Source: Stropharia rugosoannulata
Taxonomy: Eukaryota > Basidiomycota > Agaricomycetes > Agaricales > Strophariaceae
Length of the DNA: 64,000 nucleotides
Reading direction: 5' to 3'
NCBI GenBank assembly: GCA_028532985.1
Contig: JANCIK010000007.1
Span: 310,001 to 374,000, forward strand
The notes beneath the pieces were generated by a model. It was not told the origin of the DNA. It did no database searches and saw nothing but the letters and a program-made list of their open reading frames with translations. Position 1 is the first letter of the stretch. Each line of letters opens with the position of its first letter. The translations under genes and the position numbers were made by a program. This document shows positions 37,798-49,393 of this stretch, in pieces.

Positions 37798-38596
37798 GGT
37801 GAAAATATTAAAGCACAGCACAGTAGCTTGATGGTAATGAACAAAGGAAGTTTGATAACATAAGCAAACAGTCAATACAACGTCTATGTGTATGATTGGT
37901 AACCGGTATGTAATCATTCACTCTTTCATCATCCCGCTGATTGAAGTCAATGGACTCGGGGCAAAGGTTGGACGGGGGCTGGGTGAGCGCCAGGAGTGAG
38001 CATAGGCATTAGTGACTGTTAGGTATGTCATTCATGCTGTTTTCCCCTTGATATTTTTCTTACCTTACACCCCTCTCGTCGCAGAGAATTTTATCTTATG
38101 CTGCAGTCCTGCTAGCTATAGCAATTGAACCACAAAGCAAGTCTTTAATAATATTGGGCTCTGTGCGAATTGGTCCCCTTTGCACTGTTCTAATATTCTT
38201 GTTTTGTCTTCTGAGGACTTCACGGCATTCAAATGGGGCATGGCGACTGACTTTCTGCACTTTTTGACTGTCCTCCTGCTCCTTGCAGTGTTCCTTGCGG
38301 CATCTGTTTTACCTTTCCCCTCTCTACTTTCCATTGCACTGTGTACGGCCAATCTGTATGGACTACCACAGTGCGACAAAGGCCTAAGAAGAATACAAAG
38401 GCAAATTCGGGACCAGACACTCAGCACAACTTGTCCCCTTCTCAATCTGTGTGCATGTGCTCTCCTGTGATGCAAGCACCCTAGAAGACTCGGACTAGTC
38501 TTCATGACTTGGCAAAGGTAAAAATCAACGAGCATATTTAAATTATTTATCATATGTATTACTACATTACAATTGGATGTTCTCGATCATACTTCT
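37798..38596. other. Gap inside outer element
   Basis: Open frames on both strands around 38116-38553 have no recognisable motif. No gene is supported. Confidence 0.4.
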
Positions 38597-39045
38597 TCAA
38601 GTCTCTAAGCAGGTGATTTCAGAAAGTAGGTCAGATATGAACTGTGATGGGTGGCTGCTTTGTGGTCCAAAGATGCACAGAATCCATATTGCTTCTTCAG
38701 CATCACTCAATGTCATGGCTTTGATCCCAAGTGCAGAATAGATATTGTACTTGAGTATTTTGCGGTTTTTCTATTCCAAAAGGAAGAGGGTTAACTCGAA
38801 GGCTTATAGAGGTCACAATGAAGGGGTTTACCAGTGAATAAGGATGAGTCTTGCAGAAGAATTGCGTGGAGAACTGAGCAATAAAGGACCAATAGTCCAT
38901 AGCCTCTGAGTTTTGAAGTGGTCAATGCCTAAACCTCTGAAACGTTTCATATCCGGGGCTCTCATGACACTGAGTCTGTAACCATTCTATAAGTTTGGCT
39001 CGTGAGTTGTTTGTGATCTCGACCTGTGTAGCAGATTGAGCAGTT
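38597..39045 (-). pseudogene. 3' exons of the gene interrupted by the inner transposon
   Basis: Minus-strand exons that continue the gene whose 5' part is at 50755-51624. After an acceptor near 39020 the frame reads VEITNNSRAKLIEWLQTQC, then DYWSFIAQFSTQFFCKTHPY. An intron of about 60 bp follows, then NRKILKYNIYSALGIKAMTL and SDAEEAIWILCIFGPQSSHP, ending at the stop 38597-38599. The phase matches the exon ending LIVDY on the far side of the inner element. One junction near 38905-38930 does not resolve cleanly. Product unknown. Transcription through 11.7 kb of inserted DNA probably abolishes function. Confidence 0.5.
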
Positions 39046-39067
39046 CATCAGGAAAAACACTTTTTTG
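39046..39067 (+). repeat. Left terminal inverted repeat of inner element
   Basis: 22 bp, one mismatch against the reverse complement of 50733-50754. Confidence 0.6.
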
Positions 39068-39754
39068 AAAAAAGTCTTTTAATTTTTCAAAAAGACTTAA
39101 AAAGACTTAAAAAGACCCCAGGAGACCTGGGTCTCTAGGAGACTTAAAAAGCAAAGTCTCCAGGTATAAAAGTTAAAAAGACATTAAAAAGACTTTATGA
39201 AGCAATAAAAGACAATAAAAAGTGTACTTTAAGACATCACAGTTCTTAAAAAAAAGCAAAAAAAAGTAATTTAAAGCGCTCTTGAAGCAATCAAAAGACA
39301 TCAAGTGCTTCAAATAAAGTATAATAAAAGACCTTGCTAAACATTTAAAAGATATATAAAAACCACATTAATACATTATCAGGCATATTTAAAGATCCTA
39401 AAAGATTCAAACAAGGTCTTTATATAGCATATTAATAGCTTTTGTAGACACTAAGAGAAACAAATAAACCCACTTAAAGATATAAAGGCACAACATAATG
39501 TCTTTTTTTAAAAAATATAAACATTTTTAGAGCTTTAGAAAGACCTAAAAGAGTACAAAAGAAGACTCTTGTGATATCTCGTAGTATCTTTAAAACACTT
39601 CTCTATAGCACATTAGCAACCTTAGAAAGCTATTTAGAGATCTTATGAGACTTTGCAATCGCTCAAAATAGTGTATTAATTGTAGCCTTTTATCTAAAAT
39701 AAGTATACGAGGAATCAAAAGAACGATTATAAAAGAAGGCATTATAAAAGAAGG
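39068..39754. repeat. Subterminal AAAAGACTT-rich region of inner element
   Basis: The word AAAAAGACTT and variants (AAAGACC, AAAGACAT) recur more than a dozen times between 39080 and 39600, with a local inverted repeat GGAGACCTGGGTCTCT at 39121-39136. The right subterminal region (50550-50640) has AGAGACCTA repeats. Subterminal repeat arrays like these are typical transposase-binding regions of large DNA transposons. No gene is present. Confidence 0.5.
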
Positions 39755-41698
39755 CTAGATAACAGTATAAACTACAAATCCAGTGGTAATGCTGGCTCTG
39801 CCTCTGGTAGTACTGGTATAGTCGCATTCAAAGTTCAAATCAAAATCTGCTAAATCATCTGTTTCACATACCCAATAAACATATCTGACGAGCTATAAAC
39901 ATAATTAGTAAGGGAAAACCAGCGAACAAATTAAACCTACCATAGCTGTTGGAAAGCATCTTGCCTCCACTTTAAAGCCCATCCACTAGACTTCTGCTCG
40001 AGAACCATCCAGTTACCCATATGGCGACTATATCTATAGCAATATGATTAGTAGTGCAAGGTAATAAGTAATAGCAGAAGCACTGTACAAAACTCTAATA
40101 GTCGTTTCGTCAAAATTCTTCCGACTCTTTGTACCATGGCCTTCCTTGAGCTCTTGTAACGAATGCTCCATCTAAACCAATTGTGAGTAAGGATAGACTA
40201 GCAATAAAGTAACATTAATAGAAACATACAGCTGCTAAAGTAATCGCAAACATCGATGGTGGTAATGCCTTGTCTATTGCTAATTGCCGAGTAACCAGAG
40301 TTGTCGAACTATTTGCTCGTGTTGCAGTCTTGAACCACAACTCTTCAATTATATGAAGCATCTTCTCTGACTTGAATGGCTGTCCTCCAGTCGTCTTGGC
40401 CTAATACTCCTATTAGTATGTTAAATTATGAAAAAATATTACTTACAGTTGTATCAACTTGATCGTACATGAACTTCGCCTTTTCCAGGAGCCAGGTGAT
40501 AATTTCTTGATCTTTCTTCTTATTGATACCAAGCCCATATGCATTCTGGGTCGCACTGGCAGCAGTAATTACCGAGCTCATGAATTGTGAACGAGCATAG
40601 GAGATCTAGTACTAGTCAAAATACTTAACCAAACGAAATAATATAACTTGTACTCACATAGCGAATGACGAGTGGCTTTGTAGCTCTTTCCTTTGAAACC
40701 TGGATAACAAGGGGGGTATTATCGCCTTGCTTAGCAGCTTCACAGAAAGCTGTCCAGCAAGCATCGATTCGGTCTGGACCTACCCCAGCAGTCCAGAAGC
40801 TTGGGCTATACACCATGTTAAAGCGAAGATACTTCTTTGCCTCTATAGCTGTATCCATAACATATGGTGGCAAACTATGCTTCGTCACCTTCTTTGAGTG
40901 CAAGGAAAACCCACTGTTCTGACTTTCCAAAAACGAAGCAGAAGTCTTAGAGGAGGTTGTTGACAACAGTGCAGAGCTCTTGAAAGAGGTTGCCACAGAC
41001 TCCTGGGATTGCCGAGTCCCAAGCCTCTTCGATGACTATAGAATATTATTCAAGATTAGTTCTATATTGAATAGCTACAAAGTGCTTACTTTATGCTCGG
41101 AATCCGATAAAATAATAATCTATATATGATAAGAAGAATAAGTATAGTATATACCGATAGTACTAGTAGAGAACATACCTCATTTCCGGCCATAGGAATA
41201 TCATTAACCCCATCGTCATGATCCTCTTCATTGCCTTCATTTTCCCCATCTTCCAAACTATTGTCAGTAGTATCCCCATCATGCCTGTTAGTATTTGTCG
41301 CTTCGCCAAAAACCTGATTGCCTATGTCGAGTTCTTCCCTGTTGAGATTGTCAACTCTTGGTCATTTAGCTGCTCTATTGCTGTCTTCTTCATTACCATC
41401 AGAGTCTTTTTCATTCTTGTTTTCCTCGCCCATAAGTCTTTTGTTGCGAGCAGTAATCTCTAGCCAAACCCATTAGTATCGTTTCAGCAAGGAGACAAAT
41501 ACATACCTTCTTCTTTCTCAGCCTCAGCTTGCTTTGAAGTACTCGCATGCTGCTTGAGTATCTGTTGTATCATGTCCTGAGGTATATCATTTATAGTTAA
41601 ATTCTTTCCTTGTTAGAAGCTCTTGGCTTCCTTTTCGATGCTGCCGACTTGCTGGAACCAGACTTCGCTTGGGAGGTAGTGCTTCTGGTGTTGGCCAT
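39755..41698 (-). CDS. DUF6532-like protein in inner element, one stop codon
   Basis: Minus-strand multi-exon gene. ATG 41698 opens MANTRSTTSQAKSGSSKSAA (basic, disordered), followed by acidic exons. The folded part runs YVMDTAIEAKKYLRF, FWTAGVGPDRIDACWTAFCE, ISYARSQFMSSVITAAS, MLHIIEELWFKTATRA, ALPPSMFAITLAAMEHSLQE, RHMGNWMVLEQKSSG. The LWF...LPxxMxAxxLAAxE pattern is the one seen in DUF6532 proteins. It ends near 39755. One in-frame TGA at 41362-41364 lies in the acidic exon (AAK-stop-PRVDN) and could come from CGA. Otherwise the model is open. It is the counterpart of the DUF6532 gene at the same end of the outer element. Confidence 0.5.
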
Positions 41699-41926
41699 AG
41701 GGATAGAAAACAAATAGAAAGCAGTATGAGTAAGCTTGCAAAAATGAATGCTTATAAGCAGGAAGTAATTGCCAGGTGTATATTTTACGAAGGGAAAGAC
41801 ACGATACGAGCAACTATTTCCGGTCTGACTAAGCTGGAATGGCTTATATAATATAAAAAGATAGCGACTACCGAGTACAGCTCTACCATATAGTTTGGTA
41901 TGCATATTTACTAGACCAGTTATTAA

Positions 41927-44900
41927 TTAAAAGGATGTGCATCTATCAAGTATATTATCAGATGTCCATTCATTAGGCATTGGGGCAAGCTTGGGAAATA
42001 CTGGAAATAGCATGCAACTTTGCCGAATATTTGAGACTGGAATAATTGAGCACCAGGCTTGAGTACCTGTCGGATTGGCACCTGCTAAAGGTTCCATCTT
42101 TTTGATTAGATACATGTTACCATTAGAAACAGATGGCTGGGATGGTATTGGTGAGTACCACTCAATATATGCTAATGGCGAAGTTGGCCAATTGTGAGGG
42201 CATCTTGTTGCCCTAAGCGAGTATCCAAAACCTTCGGAAGAGTAAAAATAACCTTTACTCTTCCTATTCTTGTGCCTTGATTAAAAGAATTAGAAGTGCT
42301 ATAGCAGCATATAATCTACATACCTATAAGCCCAGTTGACTCTGCTTTATCATTAACCATAGCTATAACAGTATCAAATTTTCCTAAACTGTTCTGTTGT
42401 GATATTGGAATAGCTTTCACTGAGTCTTTTTCACCTGTATTATCGTCATCAAGACTGGTAGGACTAAAGCGAAGTATGTTGTAGACATCAACTCGTGTAA
42501 AGGGTAAAGTAGCCTCAGCTAAAGCTTGTTGCGATAAAGGCTGGGACCGGAGACCATTAATAAAGACCTTCAGTGAGTGAATAAAGCCACGAGCATTATG
42601 CTTCTCCTGGATTAGAGAAAGCATTCTTTTAGGATAATTGGGATATTTTGCAAGGGATTTGACTGATTTTGGTGGTTTATTTAATGGTGTATTCATTTGT
42701 AGATTTGCTTCAAAGCCAGTAACTTTTTCCTGTCGTGAAAGCCAAGTAACCATTTGAGGAAACTCATCCCGTTGATTACTTGCTCTCCAACCATCCTTTG
42801 CAAAGTCGATGTGTAGTCGTTCAAACATCTCAGTGTTATAGTTGTCTGTTGTCCCAAAGAGCTTGATAGAATCAACATAATGCAGCAAAGAGTGAAACTT
42901 GGGGATATTGAAGTTGTCTCGTACACCAACATTGAGAAAGTATGCTTTGTGTTGGTGAAACTGCTTCAGAGCATCGGTCAAATACTCTAAAGTAGTTGTA
43001 TCATGGGTGGGATATTGGGCAATATAGATAAAGTCTAGCAGTGCTGTAATTGCCTGGGCAGCTTGAGTTGGAATACTTCTGACTAAGCAGCCTAGAAGAA
43101 TTTTAGCCATGTTTTTCCGTTCAGGCCCAGTTACTTGAGAGAGAGATGTAAATCCATTTTTGAAGTGGCGAACTCCAAAGGAAGGTGGAAGACTTTGAAT
43201 TCTCCGATCTAGCTCTCCTTTCTGTAAAAGCTTTCCACACCATGAGATTAGATGCTTTAGGACCCCTTGATAAAGCTGGTGTAATACATCAGGTGTTAAT
43301 GACTGGTGAATGTTGGTCAGAGGAAAGTCTTCCCAAAAAGGCTTGAATACACTGCCTGCAACATTATGGGACATGCAATATTTATGAAACTGGTTCTGGT
43401 TGTCTCCCGAATAAAGTTTGGCCTCTTCAATGGTGGATTTTGTCCATCACTGAGTTCTGAGCTCTGATAGTGCTTCATCTCCAAGATTATTGGCCTTTGC
43501 TTTGCATTTGACACAAGTCCCATATTTCGTACAAGAAACAAGACATTGTTCAGGATAGTCGGCAACATAGCAAGTAAGGATAGGAAAAACAAGACGAGTA
43601 GCACCATCAGAGCTTGCCATTTCTATGCCCTCATTTCCAGCTTTAATGAGAGGTTCTAAAACGATTTTCATCGATTCATGGAAAAGCCTTTGAACTCTAG
43701 ATCGGTGTTCATTTTCACTCATTTGTGATCGGTTGATTTTGTCAACTGAAAGGTAGGCTATAAGGATGGTAGCATGGGAAGAGGGCTTTCTTCTTGTTGC
43801 TTTAGGGATGTTTCCAATCGTAAGATAAACAGGATAGGCTGATTTTCCCCCTGAAAACTGGGTTAACTGGGTTTTGTCTGTAGCAATTATGACAGGAGCT
43901 AAAGTAGCTCCAACTGGAAGTCGGCTCTAAAGTGAAGTAAATACAACTTGCTATATCAAGAATTGCAATTTGAATATAACATACCTGAAGAACACTCCAC
44001 CATTGACCTGTCCACATTTCATTGAATATTCGCCCATCTTTACGAGGACTAGTATACACCTTCTTAGGCTTAAATTTCATCATAGGCGACAGATGGGGGT
44101 CCTTCCAAAGAGACTCGATGGCTTGTATTGGATTACGATGCCGAATAGTATATACTTCATTAGGTTTATCGGCAAATCTTAGTTTGCAAGTCTTCCATTC
44201 ACCTGCTTTCTCGGGCATAGAGTCAAGTTTCTTGTGCAAACCCCGAATATTATGGTATGAGAGGCCAAGCTTTTCGACAACCTTGATAGTTTGAGTTAGT
44301 AAATACAATTGTATTAGTAGTATTGAACTTACCCCAGGAATTTTAAGTAATCGGTCAAATGCATTATGGCCTGGCCCATCGTTAACTGCCCATTGAGCTA
44401 TTTTCCAATCTAGCTCTGAATGAAAGGGATGAAACTTGGGATCCACTCCCTCTTGAAGCATATGAACATCACCATCGCCATCCAAAGTGTGGATATGTGG
44501 GTTACTGGTTGCTTGATATCGAAGAATTCTACCAGCAGTAGGATGCTCTTCTTCAATCCTTTCATCGTCATCATCATCATCTAGTAATCGCTTCATTGAC
44601 AGCACTCTACTGCGATAAGCAGCAGTTTGAGGACCTGGGCCTGCCTCACCCTCCAAGTAGTCGTCAGGACCTGGAATAAGAGCAAACTCATCTACAATAT
44701 TGTCGAATTCCTCATGAAAAAGTCCTCAAGATCTTTGCCATCTAATTCTTCGGTGTTTGGTTACTAGCTTGCTGTCCAGTATTCAGGGCACTGCTAGCAA
44801 TGTTGTCGTTGGATCCAAGGTCGTACTGTATTGGGGCATTTTCTTGTATCTCGTAGGTGTTTTCAGCATTCAAATCCTCTAGTTTTTCCTCCATATACCA

Positions 44901-44993
44901 GGAGCAAGATCGTGATGAGGTTAAATGGGCATTTACCCCACCCCAGGTTTTGAAAAATCTTTCGCATCCAGCAGGGCATTCAAAGTTGGGCAT
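41927..44993 (-). pseudogene. Plavaka-like transposase of inner element, degraded
   Basis: Minus strand. Starts at 44993 with a C2H2-like finger (MPNFECPAGCERFF...H). Recognisable transposase blocks follow: EEFDNIVDEFALIPGPDDY, SELDWKIAQWAVNDGPGHNA, the DDE-type segment ATDKTQLTQFSGGKSAYP, FKPFWEDFPLTNIHQSLTPD, VRHFKNGFTSLSQVTGPER, DNFNIPKFHSLLHYVDSIKL, TDNYNTEMFERLHIDFAKDG. Damage: frame changes at about 44755, 44715 and 42240, and an in-frame TGA at 43447-43449. Introns at about 44282-44332 and 43928-43982 are intact. This is a Plavaka-type transposase of the group described alongside Kyakuja, Dileera and Zisupton, now inactive. Confidence 0.75.
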
Positions 44994-45147
44994 TGCTTAT
45001 CAGACTCCGAGAGAGATAGTGGGGTTTGGTACAACTCTCGGTTGCATTCTCACACATATATCTAAAGTACCAATTACAATTGTGCTATTAAAAGCTGTAA
45101 GCTCATGATTGCCAACCATATACACCAAATCGATTTAACATACCTAT

Positions 45148-45826
45148 TTATATAGTATATTTCCGTGAGTAAGCTAAGGTCTTCTTTGCATATCTGATCG
45201 TTTTTGCTAATAGAAGCTGCTTTTGTCGAAGCAATGCAAGAAGCTTTACTCTTTTATTGCTCTTATGGCGATAAATGGCTTCCAAAGCTTTTGACTTACG
45301 ATACAATCGCCGATGGTACCGAAGTGTCGTTTGCTGCAGCTCAATACATTTGGCCTTTAGTCTTTTGTTGGCAGCTGGTCTGGGCCAATATGGTAATGTA
45401 AGCTAAATAGTATGAATAGTATATTAGCAATAGCAGTTTGGAGGCAGTTTGTATAAGTGTGATTTTGAAATAGTACATACCTGTTCATCCGAAAATTGGG
45501 GCCATCTATTATATTTCAAAGTATAAGCATTGTAATATTCACTACGATCTGAGAAGTCTTCAGGATGGAGTATTGCATAATCCAATGACAGACAATGCTG
45601 GTAGGACTTAGTAGATTCGGAATAGACATAGAGAAATACATACTTGGGAAGAGTCGGAAGAGTCAGTGTTCTCAGGAGCTGCATCATCGGAAGTAGCAGG
45701 AGCAAGCAAATACTATAAGTACTAGTAATTAGCAGGCTGTTTCGGGAATGGCAAGGTTATAGTAATTACTCTTCTTTCTTGCTCATAGTAAACTGAGCTT
45801 TCAACCTCATCACTATTGGGAAGCAT
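45148..45826 (-). CDS. Lys/Arg-rich coiled-coil protein
   Basis: Four exons on the minus strand assemble in phase from ATG 45826 (MLPNSDEVESSVYYEQERRE) through SLDYAILHPEDFSDRSEYYN and YNRWPQFSDEQLTLPYWPRP to a basic helical tail: NKRLKAKCIELQQTTLRYHR, SKALEAIYRHKSNKRVKLLA, KTLAYSRKYTI, stop 45148-45150. About 170 residues. No domain recognised. The tail would suit nucleic-acid or coiled-coil interactions. It lies just upstream of the transposase in the same direction, so it may be a transposon accessory gene. Confidence 0.5.
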
Positions 45827-47443
45827 GAAATTTGGGGTTTCGAAAGCGAAGTCAAGTGAAAGGTCTCAAGCTGGTAAATAAATCATGTGATTATTGTTAA
45901 TGATTCCGGGACTACAACAGGAAACTTTGGGCAGAGTTGCGAATGTAATATTGATTGATTTGGTATGCAAAATACATGAAATGCATTTGCCATTTAACAA
46001 GTACTATTCAAAATTCTTATACAAAACAAGTTATATATTGACCCTAACAAGACTAGATACATATTATACAAAACATTGATAGGGCGCTTATGAAGATGAT
46101 AATTCTGCTCGGAATAACGCGTTCAAGGGCTCGTTAGAAAGCTTGAATCAACATGAAGATGCTCCAAAAAACCGCGAGGCAATTGAGGAAGTTGTTCTTG
46201 ACTTAGAGCAAAATTAGTCCAAGACAGGGAGATGGAGGAGGACATAGCTACTCACAGGCATCCAGGAATCTCAAAATTTGTGTAAGGAACACGTTCAAAC
46301 CCCACATAGATGGTGAATAAACATGCCAAGTTGCGAAAGCCTTTGTTGAAAATTGAAGGAAGGAGATGATATTCAACTCTGCAGCAGTAGTCATATGGTC
46401 ATTAGGGAGGTCGGATATTGAGGGCCTATCGGCTGCCAAAACCTAGACGAATAGTCTATAACTATGTGTAGTAAAAGACTCTAAAAAGAATTAGGTAAAA
46501 ATACGAACAGGAACCCAAGATATGAAGTACTTTACCTGGGGGAGGGAGGAGGAGGAGGAGCACATAAGTGATTTCGGGTTCCAAGCAATGATATGAAGCG
46601 TTTGAGGGCTCGTTGGAAAGCTAAAATCAAGGTGAATTCAGCATTGCAAGAATTGAAGAGATGGAAGACGAACCTATGCCAGAATCAATGGGATACCTCA
46701 AAACTCCGAAGTTGGACACAACTTTAGATGCAGGATGCTTGGTTGCTCCATAAATTAAGCCGTTGTAGAGGCAGGTACCTAATGTAGTTCAGTAAGTGTT
46801 CCCAAAGTTTGAAGGACTCAGGACAGCTGGAAGCGCACCTATGAATTAATCTGTCCCATCTAGGGGAAGGAGGACACCTGTATCGACATCGCCTTTATAC
46901 CCACTAAATCGTGCAATGAATGGTACTGTTGGATAGGTATTAATGAGACGAATCAGGAAATGCTAAAATCATACTGTTTGGTTGGTTATTGGCAGATATA
47001 TGACGAAAATTGTGTCCTAAGGGCACTTGACACCTATAAGATGGTACTTGTCTAGTACAGGATGGATTGGCATGATCTTGGAGATGGTTTGCAGAGGACT
47101 AAGATGTTCTTGAAGGTGCAAATGTGAGAAGAATGCTATATCCCCAGCCTACACCCTTTGCACTATGGTTATCTCCCAGACACTAGCAATCCACATCTTA
47201 CTATGACTTAAGCAAGATTAAAACCCCACTATAGCCTGTAAGAAGTGTATAACCAATGTCTTTAGATCCACTAGCAGGAAAGGGTTGAGTGGGCCCAAAG
47301 CCAGTAAAAAGACAGAAACAGGACAGAAAGAGTAACAGCAGTGGTGGTATTTGGCTGGTGTCGCTTACCTGATCGATGTTCAAGCTTGATCGCCAAATTT
47401 AATTCTTTATCTAATCTTCATCAGCAACCACCACATTGCCAGA
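45827..47443. other. Gap inside inner element
   Basis: No supported gene. Related segments of about 25 bp (GGGCTCGTTAGAAAGC and GGGCTCGTTGGAAAGC) occur near 46122 and 46605, hinting at an old local duplication of about 480 bp. A minus-strand frame at 46248-46439 has no recognisable motif. Confidence 0.4.
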
Positions 47444-49003
47444 ATGGCTCGCCTTTCGAAGCCAGCCAAAGCTCGCATTGCCCAATCTACTGTTTCTACT
47501 ATTTCCAAGAAAGACCTGGAATCCTTACTTCAGTTTCTAGAATCTGACACTACTGCTCTTCGCTATCTCAAATCTAATAATAGAGCTGCCTTTGCAGCTT
47601 CTGCCAAAGCCTCCGAACTCGGTGCAGTCTATTTCTCTGGTAGCTCCTTTCCTAGCATATATGAAACAATCACATCTGCTCTTCCACCTCGCCATACACG
47701 CTTCCCTACTTTGTTTGCTGCCTATAAAGCTGGAAAAACTGCAGCAAAGTCGTATAAAAGAGAAAATCCAACTGTACCAAAGCAACTAGACTTAACTGGA
47801 CTAACAAGGATCGGGACGAGTTTCTTAAAGGCATCAAGAGGGTAAAGGTTCAGAAACTGGCTGAAAGCGACTACTACCCGCCCCCTATGCATATCATCAC
47901 CGAGAATCAGGAAATCATGGACAAATGGAGGGACCATTTTACAGTAGGCAAACAGGCCGATGCTAGGATTCCTCGAAAGCCATTACATCTGCTCGATCCT
48001 TCTAGACTTTCTTTGGACATTGGTCCTGATGAGAATGTGATTCTCGAAGACTCTGAAACTGGCGAAATTGTTGGGGTTGTTATTCATGGCTTTTGCAAGC
48101 ATAAGGGTGCTCTCAAATGGGCGAAGGATACTGCCGAGTTTCAGACTAACATTCGCCAAAATCTTAGGGTATTCTTGTTTACTGTCTTTGTAACTTATAC
48201 TAATATTTCTTATAGAAAGAAGATCCTGGGAAGCTTGTTCAGCTTGGTTGGTCTGCAGGTGCCAGAAGCCGATGCGAGTTTGGCTGGGTCCGAAACATCG
48301 TTGCATCAAAGAAGAAACTTTTGGACGATAAAAGGGTTGAGGCCAACATCAAGGGTTCCAATTTGTTTGCCTTTATATGGCAGCTTATGGAGAAACAGCT
48401 TCCTGAGGAGGTGACGACTAATATCAAGAACTTTTCAAAGGTGCTTAAAATTCCTTCAAACGATGGAGAAGGTAACAACTACCAATGTTACAAAGTATAC
48501 TGTGTCTCTGCCCCATGAGTCATATGATTTCTTTGGTACTGGTCTTGCCCCACCAGGAGCTTTTATCACAAGAAATTATTCAAGGTATATTTCTCTTGTC
48601 GCTATATCGCCATTTCTGATCATCCACTTTAACTTATAGGCATATGCATAAGGAAGGTCACCCCCACACATATGGAGCAATGCTTACCCTGCATCGTTCC
48701 CATAACTGTGTGTCGTATGGAGGAAACTTCTTTCTTCCAGAATATGGGATTCGTATCCAGCAAGCAACAAACACTTGTATTGTCTGGCAGCCTAAAAGGC
48801 TTCATGGAACAGGAGTCCCCAATGTTGATCTGACCACTGAAGACCCTGATTTCCAGCAGCTTGTCGCTGCTATCGTCACTTCAAACACTTTAGCAGCAGC
48901 TTGGAGGAAGTATTGTGAGGGAAAGGTAAACCTAAAGGAGTTTGAGAATATGGTTGATGAAGTTGAAGCTGAGGGGCCTTTGAATCACGAAGGCAATAAT
49001 TAG
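47444..49003 (+). CDS. Candidate 2-oxoglutarate/Fe(II) dioxygenase, possibly Tet/JBP-like
   Basis: Plus strand, ATG 47444 (MARLSKPAKARIAQSTVSTI). Inferred introns: near 47751-47790, about 48168-48213, a short one near 48440-48470, and about 48583-48640. Mid-region: HLLDPSRLSLDIGPDENVIL, EDSETGEIVGVVIHGF, CEFGWVRNIVASKK. The C-terminal part resembles a double-stranded beta-helix oxygenase: NYSRHMHKEGHPHTYGAM, then GGNFFLPEYGIRI, then CIVWQPKRLHGTG. His in HMHKE or HPH plus the distal His in LHGTG could be iron ligands. The acidic ligand would be Glu rather than the usual Asp. Tet/JBP dioxygenases, which oxidise methylated bases, are known to have expanded with KDZ-type transposons in basidiomycetes. 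Position inside a Plavaka-like element fits, but the family call is by pattern only and the reading frame needs the short intron at 48440. Confidence 0.45.
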
Positions 49004-49393
49004 TAGACTAAATCTCCTAGTCATTATTATTTACAAAGTACATTCTACTATTGTACTATGGTTGCGAACGATACCCATTATGTACTGGTATAGCGAAGTT
49101 GGGTAAATAATCAGGTGATCATTATAGTTACACAAATAGTAAATGTTTTTCGCTGTAGGCTTACTATATTCTGTGCTGTTTCAATCGACCCATACATTTC
49201 TTACAATGTCTACAACAACTTCTTGTCTTTCTATCAAAATGCCCATAGTAGCTAGTCGGCAAACCCACCAGGTGTATTTTGAACTGTTTTCTAAGTGTAT
49301 GTTTATATGCCAGCTCAATATAAGCTTTACTGATCGTATCTGCTGCTATTAGTCGGAATACATAGCATTCACCTTATAGCTTATATATTTTCA
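49004..49393. other. Intergenic stretch inside inner element
   Basis: AT-rich DNA between two plus-strand genes. No gene supported. Confidence 0.4.

Noticed and set aside
39060..39620. CRISPR-like array
   Set aside because: The AAAAAGACTT words are irregular, AT-rich, lack unique spacers of constant length, and the genome is eukaryotic.
47444..47845. Frameshift in the dioxygenase-like gene near 47790
   Set aside because: A 40-bp intron with a GTATAA donor and CTAG acceptor restores the frame, so damage is not required here.
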